A program made the position numbers and the translations under genes. Source: Wenyingzhuangia sp039768865 (GTDB lineage: Bacteria; Bacteroidota; Bacteroidia; Flavobacteriales; Flavobacteriaceae). From it: a stretch of 6,181 nucleotides of DNA. Shown one piece after another: positions 1-6,181 of this stretch. Each line of letters begins with the position of its first letter. Position 1 is the first letter of the stretch. The notes beneath the pieces were generated by a model. The model did no database searches. It saw nothing but the letters and a program-made list of their open reading frames with translations, and had not been told where the DNA came from. The stretch lies in the NCBI RefSeq assembly GCF_039768865.1, contig NZ_JBDMZQ010000123.1; one strand, written 5' to 3'.

Positions 1-644
1 AGGGCAGCTACCCCTACAGACAAATGATTTTTCTTTGGAAAACACCAACCATAACCCGAAGGTATTGCATCAATATCAAAGCGAATTTCCTTTGACAATC
101 TTTCAAAATCTGATGTAGGGACATGAATTTCGTACTCTAAGGCAGGAATCAAAGTCCGAGTATCCTCCTTCCATCCAGCCATTTTGGCAACTTGACTATA
201 CACCCCATCTGCGGCGATTATATAGTTCGAATATAGGAGACCTGAGGATGTTTCAATTGCAGTCAAATCTTCTACTTTATGCAAAGATTTAACTTTACAA
301 TTCTGAATAACCTCAACCCCTAACGCTTTTGCGTTGCGAACCATCAACTCATCAAAAGTATCTCTCATGACCAATGAAACTATGGGTTCCTTTCGTTTGG
401 TTTTGAAGTGTAAATCTCTCCCCATATAAATGTCAATGGCATTACATTCAAGATCTACAACTTCAGAAATATCAAAAGGCATTTCCTTCCTACCTCTGTA
501 CACAAACCCTCCTCCACAAACTTTATATCTGGGTAATTTTTCCTTTTCAAGAATCACTACGCTTAAACCAGCTTTAGCCAAATGAAAAGCTGCTGAAGCT
601 CCAGAAGGACCAGAACCTACCACTGCTACTTGATAATTCTTCAT
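1..644 (-). CDS. Geranylgeranyl reductase-family FAD-dependent oxidoreductase (C-terminus outside window)
   Basis: The ATG at 644-642 opens a frame of 214 complete codons that runs off the left edge, so the C-terminal part is missing. The N-terminus has a Rossmann FAD-binding loop, VVGSGPSG at residues 8-15, ending with acidic E33. PRYKVCGGG at 38-46 is the conserved cysteine/glycine segment of the geranylgeranyl reductase (GGR) family. AADGVYS at 144-150 is the second FAD contact of this flavoprotein fold. GYGWCFP at 197-203 followed by GVA at 211-213 matches the family's YxWxFP-x7-GxG signature, with Ala in place of the last Gly. Known members reduce isoprenoid double bonds in archaeal lipids, chlorophyll side chains or menaquinone (MenJ). 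The substrate here cannot be read from the sequence, and related halogenase or hydroxylase-like flavoproteins are the alternative. The gene is divergent from ccsBA, 168 bp apart. No Shine-Dalgarno precedes the ATG. Confidence 0.85.
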   Translation of the reverse strand, partial: MKNYQVAVVGSGPSGASAAFHLAKAGLSVVILEKEKLPRYKVCGGGFVYRGRKEMPFDISEVVDLECNAIDIYMGRDLHFKTKRKEPIVSLVMRDTFDELMVRNAKALGVEVIQNCKVKSLHKVEDLTAIETSSGLLYSNYIIAADGVYSQVAKMAGWKEDTRTLIPALEYEIHVPTSDFERLSKEIRFDIDAIPSGYGWCFPKKNHLSVGVAA

Positions 645-812
645 GATACAATATTAAACCTATCAATATTAACCATTTCTATGTGTAGAATCAAAAAAGC
701 TGCTTATTTATTTTGTTTATTAAAAACGACAAAACAAATTATATTGCTATTCTGATTGATCATTTTTGGGCTTATTTGCGTATTTTAGCGGTCTAATAAT
801 TTAACATTACCC

Positions 813-3800
813 ATGAATAAAATTTGGAATATTTTATATAGTACTCGCCTAATGTCAGTACTATTTGTTGCGTTTGGTACCGCTATGGGAATTGCTACCT
901 TTATTGAAAATGACTACGGTACAGAAACTTCTAAAGCACTTGTTTATAACGCTTGGTGGTTTGAAGCCATCATGCTTTTTTTTATCGTTAATTTTTTTGG
1001 AAATATTTTCAAATACAAATTACTCAGAAAAGAAAAATGGGGAGTATTGTTATTTCACGTATCCTTCTTATTTATCCTGATTGGTGCAGCCATCACAAGA
1101 TATGTCAGCTATGAAGGAATGATGCCCATTGTTGAAGGAGAAAAAACAAATGAATTTTTTTCTGAAACTACCTACCTAAATATAAATATTCACAATTTTA
1201 AAGAAGAGAAATTCGTACATAGCCCAGTACTTTTATCATCAAAAGGAAAAGCCAAATATCAGTACGAAACTGACTTCAGAGGTCAGAAAGTAAATTTTGA
1301 ACTGACAGAATACATCCCAAACGCAAAAACCGAATTCAGTCGAAGCGAAACAGGAGATCATTTTATTCATTTTGTAGAATCGAGTTCTGGATCCAGGCAT
1401 GACCATTATATAAAAAAAGGAACTCTTGAAAATATTCATGGTATTTTAGTAGGGTTTGAGCAAGCAGAAAATGCTTCTCTGAACTTTACCGAAAAAGAAG
1501 GAGTATTGTATCTAGACTCTCAATTGGATGGAACTTTTATGCGTATGGCTGATCAATTCCAAGGGACAGTAACAGCAAATGCAACAGAGAAATTCAACTA
1601 CCTAAGTTTACATCAAATTGCTGGGTTGAGCTTTGTGGTTCCTGAAAAACCAATAACAGGAGAAATGAAAATAATTTCTGACAAAGATAAAAAAGCCTCA
1701 CCAGAAGCAATGCTAACGTTTAAAGTTACTTCTGATGAAAAAATGAGTTTGGTTCAAGTGAAAGGAGGAAAATACACCTCTAACCAACCTGTTTCCCTGA
1801 GTCTGGCTGGGCTAAACATTAGTCTTTCGTACGGCTCGAAAATTCTGAAACTTCCTTTTTTCATCAAACTAAACGATTTCCAATTAGAAAAATATCCCGG
1901 CTCCGAATCTGCAGCTTCATATGCAAGCGAGGTGACCCTCATAGATAAAGAAGAAACGAATACTTTCGACTTTAGAATTTTTATGAATCATATTTTGGAT
2001 TACCGAGGTTATAAATTTTTCCAATCTAGCTACGACTTATCGGGTCCAAAAGAAGAAACTCGACTTTCTGTAAACCATGATAGCATTGGGACGACAATTA
2101 CTTACATCGGCTATTCGATGCTCTATACTGGAATGATGATGATACTATTCATGAAAAAATCTCGTTTTGGACTCCTGAGTAAAAAATTGAGAAAACTAAA
2201 AAGCAAAACGATGATGGTCACGCTACTTGTAAGCCTTACCAGCTCATTTGCTTTTGCACAACATACGGAAGAAAACCACCAGCATGATGAACACCTACAC
2301 ACAAAGGAGGGAAACCAAGAACAACAAGAGACTCACAGTCATAATGGGGTTGAACACAATCACCAAAGTATAAAAAACACATCCGAACAAGTACTACAAG
2401 AAGCTATCCTAAAAAATGCTGCAAAACCTGAGCACGCACTTGAGTTTAGTAAAATAGTCATACAAGATACCGGAGGGCGCATGAAGCCCATAAATACATT
2501 TGCAAGTGAAATGCTACGAAAGGTTAGTAAGAGTGAAACTTACGGACCCTTAGATGCAAATCAAGTATTTTTATCTATTGTAGAAAATCCAAGACTTTGG
2601 TTCGAGGCTCCTATCATTTATCTCGAAAGAAATGATAAAAAAATTAGGAGTATTCTAGGGGTTGAAGAAAAAGCAAAACATGCTTCACTGGCAAATTTTA
2701 TAGATCCTAACGGGAACTATAAATTGGTCTCCTACGTGGCAGCAGCTGAAAAAAACCAGAAAAAAAATTCTTTTGAAAAAGATGTAATCAACATTGACAA
2801 ACGAGTAGGACTCCTCTACACAGCTATTAGTGGTAGTATTTTACGCATCTATCCTAAAATAGATGACAGCAACAACAAGTGGGTGTCTCAATTAGAATTA
2901 GAAACTTCAGGATTCAAAGGCGTTGATTCTGTTTTTGTGAAACAAATCTTACCGGCTTACAGACAAGTTTTGTGGCAAGCCAAACAATCTAATGACTACG
3001 CAGAGGCTAACGAAATACTAGAAGGAATTAAAAACTTTCAAAAAAAGCATGGAAAAGCTGTTTATCCTAGCCAGAAGAAAATAGATTACGAAATTACGTA
3101 CAACAAATACGACATCTTTAAAAAACTATTTTCATACTATACCTACATCAGTACTATTTTGTTCTTATTGATTATTTTTCAGATTTTTAAAGATGGAAAA
3201 ATCATTAGAGGACTGATCAGGATCAGCATTGGTGTTGTTCTTCTTTTGTTCATAGGTCAAACTGCTGGATTAGGCGTGAGATGGTTTATTAGTGGTCACG
3301 CTCCTTGGTCTGATGCCTACGAATCTATTATTTATGTTGCTTGGGCTACCATGCTATTTGGATTGATTTTTGGTAGAAAATCTTCCTTAACGATTGCGGC
3401 AACTGCATTTGTTACTGCTATGATCTTGATGATTGCTCATTGGAATTGGATGGATCCACAAATAGCCAACTTGCAACCTGTTTTAAATTCTTATTGGCTC
3501 ATGATCCACGTGGCAATCATTGTAGCCAGCTACGGACCCTTTACCTTAAGCATGATTTTAGGACTGTTGGCATTGATTCTTATGATCTTGACCACAAATA
3601 AGAACAAAAAAACACTAAAATTAAAAATTGACGAACTAACCATCATCAATGAAATGAGTATGACTGTTGGTTTGGTAATGTTAACCATCGGTAATTTTCT
3701 AGGTGGGATGTGGGCAAATGAAAGTTGGGGACGTTATTGGGGTTGGGATCCAAAAGAAACTTGGGCTTTGATTAGTATTATGGTCTATGCCTTTGTTCTT

Positions 3801-4037
3801 CATATGCGCTTGGTTCCTGGACTTAGAAGTAAATTCACTTTCAATATCATATCTGTCTATGCTTTTGCAAGTATTATGATGACCTACTTTGGGGTAAATT
3901 TCTACTTGTCTGGATTACATTCATATGCCAGCGGTGACCAAGTCGTTACCCCAAGTTTTGTGTACTACTCTATAGCTTTTGTTGCTATTGTTGGGGGTCT
4001 TGCTTACCTAAAATTCAAAAAATATTATAAAAAATAA
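813..4037 (+). CDS. ccsBA: CcsBA: fused ResB/CcsB-ResC/CcsA System II cytochrome c synthase
   Basis: This 1,074-residue polytopic inner-membrane protein should export haem and attach it to CXXCH motifs of periplasmic c-type cytochromes. The ResB/CcsB half has TM segments near 13-30, 48-66 and 75-95, a periplasmic domain at about 96-426, and TM4 near 427-447. A basic cytoplasmic linker (448-465), a signal-like hydrophobic segment (466-482) and a His-rich stretch (484-517) follow. A second periplasmic domain (about 525-770) contains GGRMKPINTFASE at 554-566. The ResC/CcsA half (about 771-1067) has the haem-handling WWD motif at 967-984, with WGRYWGWDPKETW at its core. Candidate haem-ligand histidines are H82 and H899 in membrane segments, H829 in SGHAPWSDAYES, and H1036 in GVNFYLSGLHSYA. 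Predicted inside/outside charges agree with periplasmic WWD, H829 and H1036. The first ATG gives the family's usual N-terminus and there is no Shine-Dalgarno. The length is normal for Bacteroidota fusions; many other bacteria split the protein in two. Confidence 0.95.
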   Translation: MNKIWNILYSTRLMSVLFVAFGTAMGIATFIENDYGTETSKALVYNAWWFEAIMLFFIVNFFGNIFKYKLLRKEKWGVLLFHVSFLFILIGAAITRYVSYEGMMPIVEGEKTNEFFSETTYLNINIHNFKEEKFVHSPVLLSSKGKAKYQYETDFRGQKVNFELTEYIPNAKTEFSRSETGDHFIHFVESSSGSRHDHYIKKGTLENIHGILVGFEQAENASLNFTEKEGVLYLDSQLDGTFMRMADQFQGTVTANATEKFNYLSLHQIAGLSFVVPEKPITGEMKIISDKDKKASPEAMLTFKVTSDEKMSLVQVKGGKYTSNQPVSLSLAGLNISLSYGSKILKLPFFIKLNDFQLEKYPGSESAASYASEVTLIDKEETNTFDFRIFMNHILDYRGYKFFQSSYDLSGPKEETRLSVNHDSIGTTITYIGYSMLYTGMMMILFMKKSRFGLLSKKLRKLKSKTMMVTLLVSLTSSFAFAQHTEENHQHDEHLHTKEGNQEQQETHSHNGVEHNHQSIKNTSEQVLQEAILKNAAKPEHALEFSKIVIQDTGGRMKPINTFASEMLRKVSKSETYGPLDANQVFLSIVENPRLWFEAPIIYLERNDKKIRSILGVEEKAKHASLANFIDPNGNYKLVSYVAAAEKNQKKNSFEKDVINIDKRVGLLYTAISGSILRIYPKIDDSNNKWVSQLELETSGFKGVDSVFVKQILPAYRQVLWQAKQSNDYAEANEILEGIKNFQKKHGKAVYPSQKKIDYEITYNKYDIFKKLFSYYTYISTILFLLIIFQIFKDGKIIRGLIRISIGVVLLLFIGQTAGLGVRWFISGHAPWSDAYESIIYVAWATMLFGLIFGRKSSLTIAATAFVTAMILMIAHWNWMDPQIANLQPVLNSYWLMIHVAIIVASYGPFTLSMILGLLALILMILTTNKNKKTLKLKIDELTIINEMSMTVGLVMLTIGNFLGGMWANESWGRYWGWDPKETWALISIMVYAFVLHMRLVPGLRSKFTFNIISVYAFASIMMTYFGVNFYLSGLHSYASGDQVVTPSFVYYSIAFVAIVGGLAYLKFKKYYKK
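2208..2363 (+). other. Internal signal-peptide-like segment and histidine-rich stretch inside CcsBA
   Basis: These bases encode residues 466-517 of CcsBA, at the junction between its ResB and ResC halves. A basic stretch (KKLRKLKSK, 457-465) is followed by a hydrophobic core and then AFAQ (480-483). This is the layout of a signal peptidase I site, with cleavage expected after A482. Nine histidines then occur within 34 residues (484, 489, 491, 494, 496, 508, 510, 515, 517), mixed with Glu, Asp, Gln and Asn. Topology places this stretch in the periplasm. The segment is needed as a membrane pass to keep the rest of the protein correctly oriented, so it may stay uncleaved. Metal or haem binding by the histidines is an inference only. 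Confidence 0.6.
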
Positions 4038-4044
4038 ATTGCAT

Positions 4045-4075
4045 TCTGATTTCATTAAATATTAATGTAAATTTG
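4045..4075 (+). promoter_or_regulatory. Candidate Bacteroidota sigma-A promoter for the TPR membrane protein
   Basis: TAAATTTG at 4068-4075 matches the Bacteroidota -7 element TAnnTTTG exactly. TCTG at 4045-4048, 19 bases upstream, is one mismatch from the -33 TTTG element. Transcription would start near 4082, leaving an untranslated leader of about 20 bases before the ATG at 4103. The element lies in the 65-bp gap after ccsBA, so the downstream gene may have its own promoter as well as any read-through. A small AT-only inverted repeat, CATTAA/TTAATG, occupies the spacer at 4053-4067. Confidence 0.4.
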
Positions 4076-4102
4076 TCTAACTGATCATTACAAATAATCT
4101 AT

Positions 4103-4618
4103 ATGTTCCACAAATACTTAAAATTAGTTTTAGCAGTAGGAGTAACTGTTTTAGCTGTATTACAATTCATTGAAGAAAACATAGGAAACGGTATTCTTTT
4201 CTTGCTCCTAGCCTCAATTTTTGTCTTTTTATACTTCAAAAATGAGATCCTTTTACTTGCCTTTTTACAAATGAGAAAGCAAGACATGGAAGGGACTGCA
4301 AAATGGCTAGACAGAATCAAAAACCCTGAAATGTCATTAATCACCTCTCAACAAGCGTATTACCATTACTTAAAGGCAATACTATTGGCTCAAAAAAACA
4401 TGACTCAAGCTGAAAAACTATTCAAAAAAGCTTTAGGATTAGGATTAAGAATGAACCATGATATTGCCATGGCTAAATTAAACTTAGCGGGTATCGCTAT
4501 GAGCAAGCGTAGAAAAAGAGAAGCAACAACATTACTCAACGAGGCAAAGAAGTTAGACAAACACGGAATGCTTACAGACCAAGTAAAGATCATGAAAGAT
4601 CAACTAAAAAAAATATAA
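4103..4618 (+). CDS. Small membrane-anchored TPR-like protein of unknown function
   Basis: This 171-residue protein has two N-terminal hydrophobic helices (about 6-23 and 29-45), separated by a short EENIGNG turn. An all-helical, lysine-rich cytoplasmic-type tail makes up the rest. Residues about 84-116 (from AYYHYLKAILLAQKN to LFKKALGLGL) have the spacing of a tetratricopeptide repeat. Residues about 119-152, with HDIAMAKLNLAGIA and KREATTLLNEAKKLDK, look like a second repeat, and 52-80 may be a degenerate one. TPRs bind other proteins, so a scaffold role at the inner membrane is plausible, but no partner can be named. It resembles a conserved uncharacterised family I recall from flavobacteria; this is memory, not a search. 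It starts 65 bp after ccsBA on the same strand and has a candidate promoter of its own, so an operon link is possible but unproven. The start lacks a Shine-Dalgarno. Confidence 0.85.
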   Translation: MFHKYLKLVLAVGVTVLAVLQFIEENIGNGILFLLLASIFVFLYFKNEILLLAFLQMRKQDMEGTAKWLDRIKNPEMSLITSQQAYYHYLKAILLAQKNMTQAEKLFKKALGLGLRMNHDIAMAKLNLAGIAMSKRRKREATTLLNEAKKLDKHGMLTDQVKIMKDQLKKI

Positions 4619-4636
4619 ATCATTCCAGACACCAAT

Positions 4637-4673
4637 AAAAAACGTCTTCATTTTTGATATGAAGACGTTTTTT
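4637..4673. terminator. Bidirectional intrinsic terminator between convergent genes
   Basis: AAAAAACGTCTTCAT (4637-4651) pairs perfectly with ATGAAGACGTTTTTT (4659-4673), giving a 15-bp stem and a 7-base loop (TTTTGAT). The outer six pairs are A-T, so each strand carries a GC-containing inner stem followed by a run of T. It lies 18 bp after the stop of the TPR gene and 23 bp beyond the stop of bshA. It can therefore end transcription from both sides. Confidence 0.9.
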
Positions 4674-4696
4674 TATACTATTCATCTTTATACTGT

Positions 4697-5833
4697 TTAG
4701 GTCGTCTTTACCAAACTGTTATAGATGGCCTCGTATTTTGGTAAAACACGATCAATGCTAAACTGCTTTGCTCTTGCAAAGGAATTCTCTTTAAATTCTG
4801 CTAATTTCTCTCTGCTTTCTATCAATTTTAGCGTGTTCTGGGCCATATCTTCTACAGCTTCTACCTCACTTAAAAAACCAGTAACACCATGAACATTCAC
4901 TTCCGGCAATCCTCCTGTATTTGTAGAAATGACAGGAGTCCTAGCCGCCATAGCTTCTAGTGCTGCCAAACCAAAACTTTCAGACTTTGATGGTAACAAA
5001 AAGACATCAGAATAGCACAATACTTTGTCTACTTCAGTACTGTTTCCAATAAACACAATATGATCATAAACCCCTAATGCCCTCGCCAATTGTTTCACTG
5101 CAGCCATATCTGGCCCCTCTCCTACTAAAATTAACTTTACAGGCTTGTGTGCCAAAACCTTTGCAAATATTTTTACTACATCCTGAGCTCGCTTTACAGG
5201 CCTATAATTACTGATGTGCGTCAATATAAACTCATCGTCATTCGCTATATTACCCCTTTGGCAATCTTTACCACCAATTGAGTTCATTTCATACTTCTCT
5301 AATTCTATAAAATTATAAACGACTTCAATCTCTTTGCTAATCTCAAACAAATGATAAGTTTCTTCTTTCAAATTGTGAGATACTGTTGTCACAACATCAG
5401 AGTGATTGATACTAAATTCTACGGCTGATTTATAATTTGGATGACTTCCCACAAGCGTTATATCTGTACCGTGTAAGGTGGTAACTACTTTGATTTCTTT
5501 TCCTTTGTCTTGTAACATTTTCTTCGCCATGTAAGCAGCATAGGCATGAGGAATAGCATAGTGCACATGTAACAGCTCTAAGTCGTATTTCTCGGCAACT
5601 TGTACCATTTTACTAGACAAGGCTAATTCATAAGGCTGGTGGTGGAACAATGAATATTCCTCAATTTGCACTTGATGAAAATGAATACCACTTGAAATCA
5701 AATCTAATCGAACAGGGGGTTGATAAGTTATAAAATGAATTTCATGACCCTTCAAAGCCAATGCCATGCCCAACTCAGTTGCCACAACTCCGCTACCACC
5801 AAAAGTAGGATAACACACAATACCAATTCGCAT
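4697..5833 (-). CDS. bshA: N-acetyl-alpha-D-glucosaminyl L-malate synthase (bacillithiol biosynthesis)
   Basis: BshA is the cytoplasmic retaining GT-B glycosyltransferase (family GT4) that joins UDP-GlcNAc to L-malate, the first step of bacillithiol synthesis. The 378-residue length is normal for the family. The N-terminus MRIGIVCYPTFGGSGVVATELG carries the glycine loop (12-15). HVHYAIPHAYAA (89-100) and TTLHGTDITLVGSHP (118-132) are strongly BshA-like. The C-terminal nucleotide-sugar domain has SNYRPVKRAQDVV (208-220), LVGEGPD (236-242) and the EX7E pair E285/E293 within ESFGLAALEAMAA. It ends with NTGGLPEV at 305-312. I chose the ATG at 5833-5831 because family members begin M-[KR]-IGIVCYP; an upstream in-frame TTG at 5839-5837 would add only two residues. 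The partner genes bshB and bshC are not in the window. The gene converges with the TPR gene on a shared terminator. Confidence 0.94.
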   Translation of the reverse strand: MRIGIVCYPTFGGSGVVATELGMALALKGHEIHFITYQPPVRLDLISSGIHFHQVQIEEYSLFHHQPYELALSSKMVQVAEKYDLELLHVHYAIPHAYAAYMAKKMLQDKGKEIKVVTTLHGTDITLVGSHPNYKSAVEFSINHSDVVTTVSHNLKEETYHLFEISKEIEVVYNFIELEKYEMNSIGGKDCQRGNIANDDEFILTHISNYRPVKRAQDVVKIFAKVLAHKPVKLILVGEGPDMAAVKQLARALGVYDHIVFIGNSTEVDKVLCYSDVFLLPSKSESFGLAALEAMAARTPVISTNTGGLPEVNVHGVTGFLSEVEAVEDMAQNTLKLIESREKLAEFKENSFARAKQFSIDRVLPKYEAIYNSLVKTT

Positions 5834-5858
5834 AATCAATCGTTTCTGTATAGGTTCA

Positions 5859-5890
5859 CAAAAGTAACTTTAACTAACGGATTTCACAAA
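5859..5890 (-). promoter_or_regulatory. Bacteroidota sigma-A promoter of bshA
   Basis: Read on the minus strand, TTTG (5890-5887) is followed by a 20-base spacer and TACTTTTG (5866-5859). This is an exact fit to the Bacteroidota TTTG / TAnnTTTG promoter at the usual spacing. Transcription would start near 5852, about 20 bases before the bshA ATG at 5833. The short leader has no Shine-Dalgarno, as is usual in this phylum. Confidence 0.6.
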
Positions 5891-6006
5891 AATATTACAC
5901 AGTGTAAGTTGATTTATGACAAAACAAAACTTAATACTCTCATTTTTAAACCCCTATGAATTGTTTTAAAATTCTAGTCATTTTTGAGAAAAAACTTACG
6001 TTTTAT

Positions 6007-6181
6007 TTATAAAAAAGTATATTTTTGATACCGCTTAGTTAAGCATGGTGCCTTATGGTTCAAAGGCATAACAGTACTCAATCGAACTCGCCCAGGAGTC
6101 GTTTCAAAACGCTCCCAAACAACTTCACCTTCTTCATTTACTTGCTCAACTCGGGAGGTAATTTTTGAATGTAAGTGAACC
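6007..6181 (-). pseudogene. rpoC: Broken internal fragment of an RNA polymerase beta' (RpoC), alphaproteobacterial type
   Basis: The minus strand from 6180 encodes VHLHSKITSRVEQVNEEG, then ERFETTPGRVRL and MPLNHKAP, with a stop at 6009-6007. As I recall the family, the VHLH(S/T)KI and ETTPGR blocks and the P-x-N-x-KAPF segment follow one another in an internal part of RpoC from Alphaproteobacteria. There the chain continues with a phrase like ELVNRLLxKK. Here the resemblance ends after KAP (about 6046), and the last 12 residues (CLTKRYQKYTFL) look like translated AT-rich spacer. Bacteroidota RpoC has a different sequence here, with ETSVGRV. The piece is therefore truncated at the inner side, continues off the window edge at the other, and cannot make a working subunit. 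It could be a contig chimera or a transferred fragment. The alphaproteobacterial assignment rests on recalled family patterns, not a search. Confidence 0.65.
6037..6048. other. Probable sequence junction (chimera or insertion breakpoint)
   Basis: By direct count, GC changes from 18 of 85 bases (21%) at 5961-6045 to 59 of 136 (43%) at 6046-6181. The change coincides with the point where RpoC resemblance stops. I see no inverted repeat, target-site duplication, integrase site or insertion-sequence end at the breakpoint. The exact base cannot be fixed from this sequence alone. Confidence 0.5.

Noticed and set aside
735..743. Minus-strand TATAATTTG as a promoter of the GGR-family gene.
   Set aside because: The spacing inside the element is off by one base from TAnnTTTG, and no TTTG or TTG lies about 20 bases upstream on that strand.
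756..788. Possible ccsBA promoter: TTG (756-758), 22 bases, TATTTTAG (781-788).
   Set aside because: The -7 element has a mismatch in its core TTTG and the -33 element is only TTG. In such AT-rich DNA this is close to chance.
4053..4067. CATTAA-ATA-TTAATG inverted repeat as a terminator or operator after ccsBA.
   Set aside because: It is a six-pair, AT-only stem with no T-run after it. It is too weak for a terminator and there is no second copy to suggest an operator.
4099..4344. An 81-codon minus-strand open frame opposite the TPR gene.
   Set aside because: It is the antisense shadow of the TPR-protein reading frame and extends past the convergent terminator logic of the region, with no promoter.
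5837..5839. TTG as the start of bshA, giving 380 residues.
   Set aside because: The ATG six bases downstream gives the exact family N-terminus, and nothing favours the rarer TTG codon.
5720..5959. A 79-codon plus-strand open frame overlapping the start of bshA.
   Set aside because: It lies mostly antisense to the conserved BshA N-terminus. Its own translation resembles no family, and it has no promoter or ribosome site.
6007..6181. The right-end frame as a genuine small gene encoding a short protein.
   Set aside because: It has no start within the window, its similarity is to the middle of RpoC, and the last 12 residues run into AT-rich spacer sequence.

Overview
The window looks like chromosomal DNA of a member of the Bacteroidota, most likely a flavobacterium. 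Four things support this. The DNA is AT-rich. None of the four gene starts has a Shine-Dalgarno sequence. Two upstream regions carry the Bacteroidota-type promoter (TTTG / TAnnTTTG). The gene content fits too: a fused ResB-ResC cytochrome c maturation protein of about 1,070 residues with the family's conserved N-terminus, and a BshA bacillithiol enzyme.

Layout, left to right. Positions 1-644 (minus strand) hold the N-terminal 214 residues of a geranylgeranyl-reductase-family FAD oxidoreductase, cut by the window edge. A 168-bp divergent intergenic region follows. Positions 813-4037 (plus) hold ccsBA, the complete System II cytochrome c haem-export and attachment protein as one polypeptide. 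After a 65-bp gap with its own candidate promoter, 4103-4618 (plus) encodes a small membrane-anchored TPR-like protein. A perfect 15-bp hairpin with T/A tails at 4637-4673 serves as a bidirectional terminator between this gene and the convergent bshA (4697-5833, minus). A well-formed Bacteroidota promoter for bshA lies at 5859-5890.

The right end is anomalous. From about 6046 to the edge, the minus strand encodes about 45 residues that read as an internal piece of RNA polymerase beta' (RpoC) of alphaproteobacterial type. GC is 43% there, against 21% in the 85 bases just before it. Similarity stops abruptly at about 6046 and the frame ends 12 codons later. The simplest explanation is a chimeric join at a contig end; a captured gene fragment is the less likely alternative.

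The intact genes are housekeeping functions: cytochrome c maturation, low-molecular-weight thiol synthesis and an isoprenoid or quinone-type reductase. They do not obviously form one pathway. I see no mobile element, CRISPR array, tRNA, rRNA or convincing undescribed multi-gene system. The two points most worth following up are the signal-peptide-like segment plus histidine-rich stretch inside CcsBA, and the foreign RpoC fragment.
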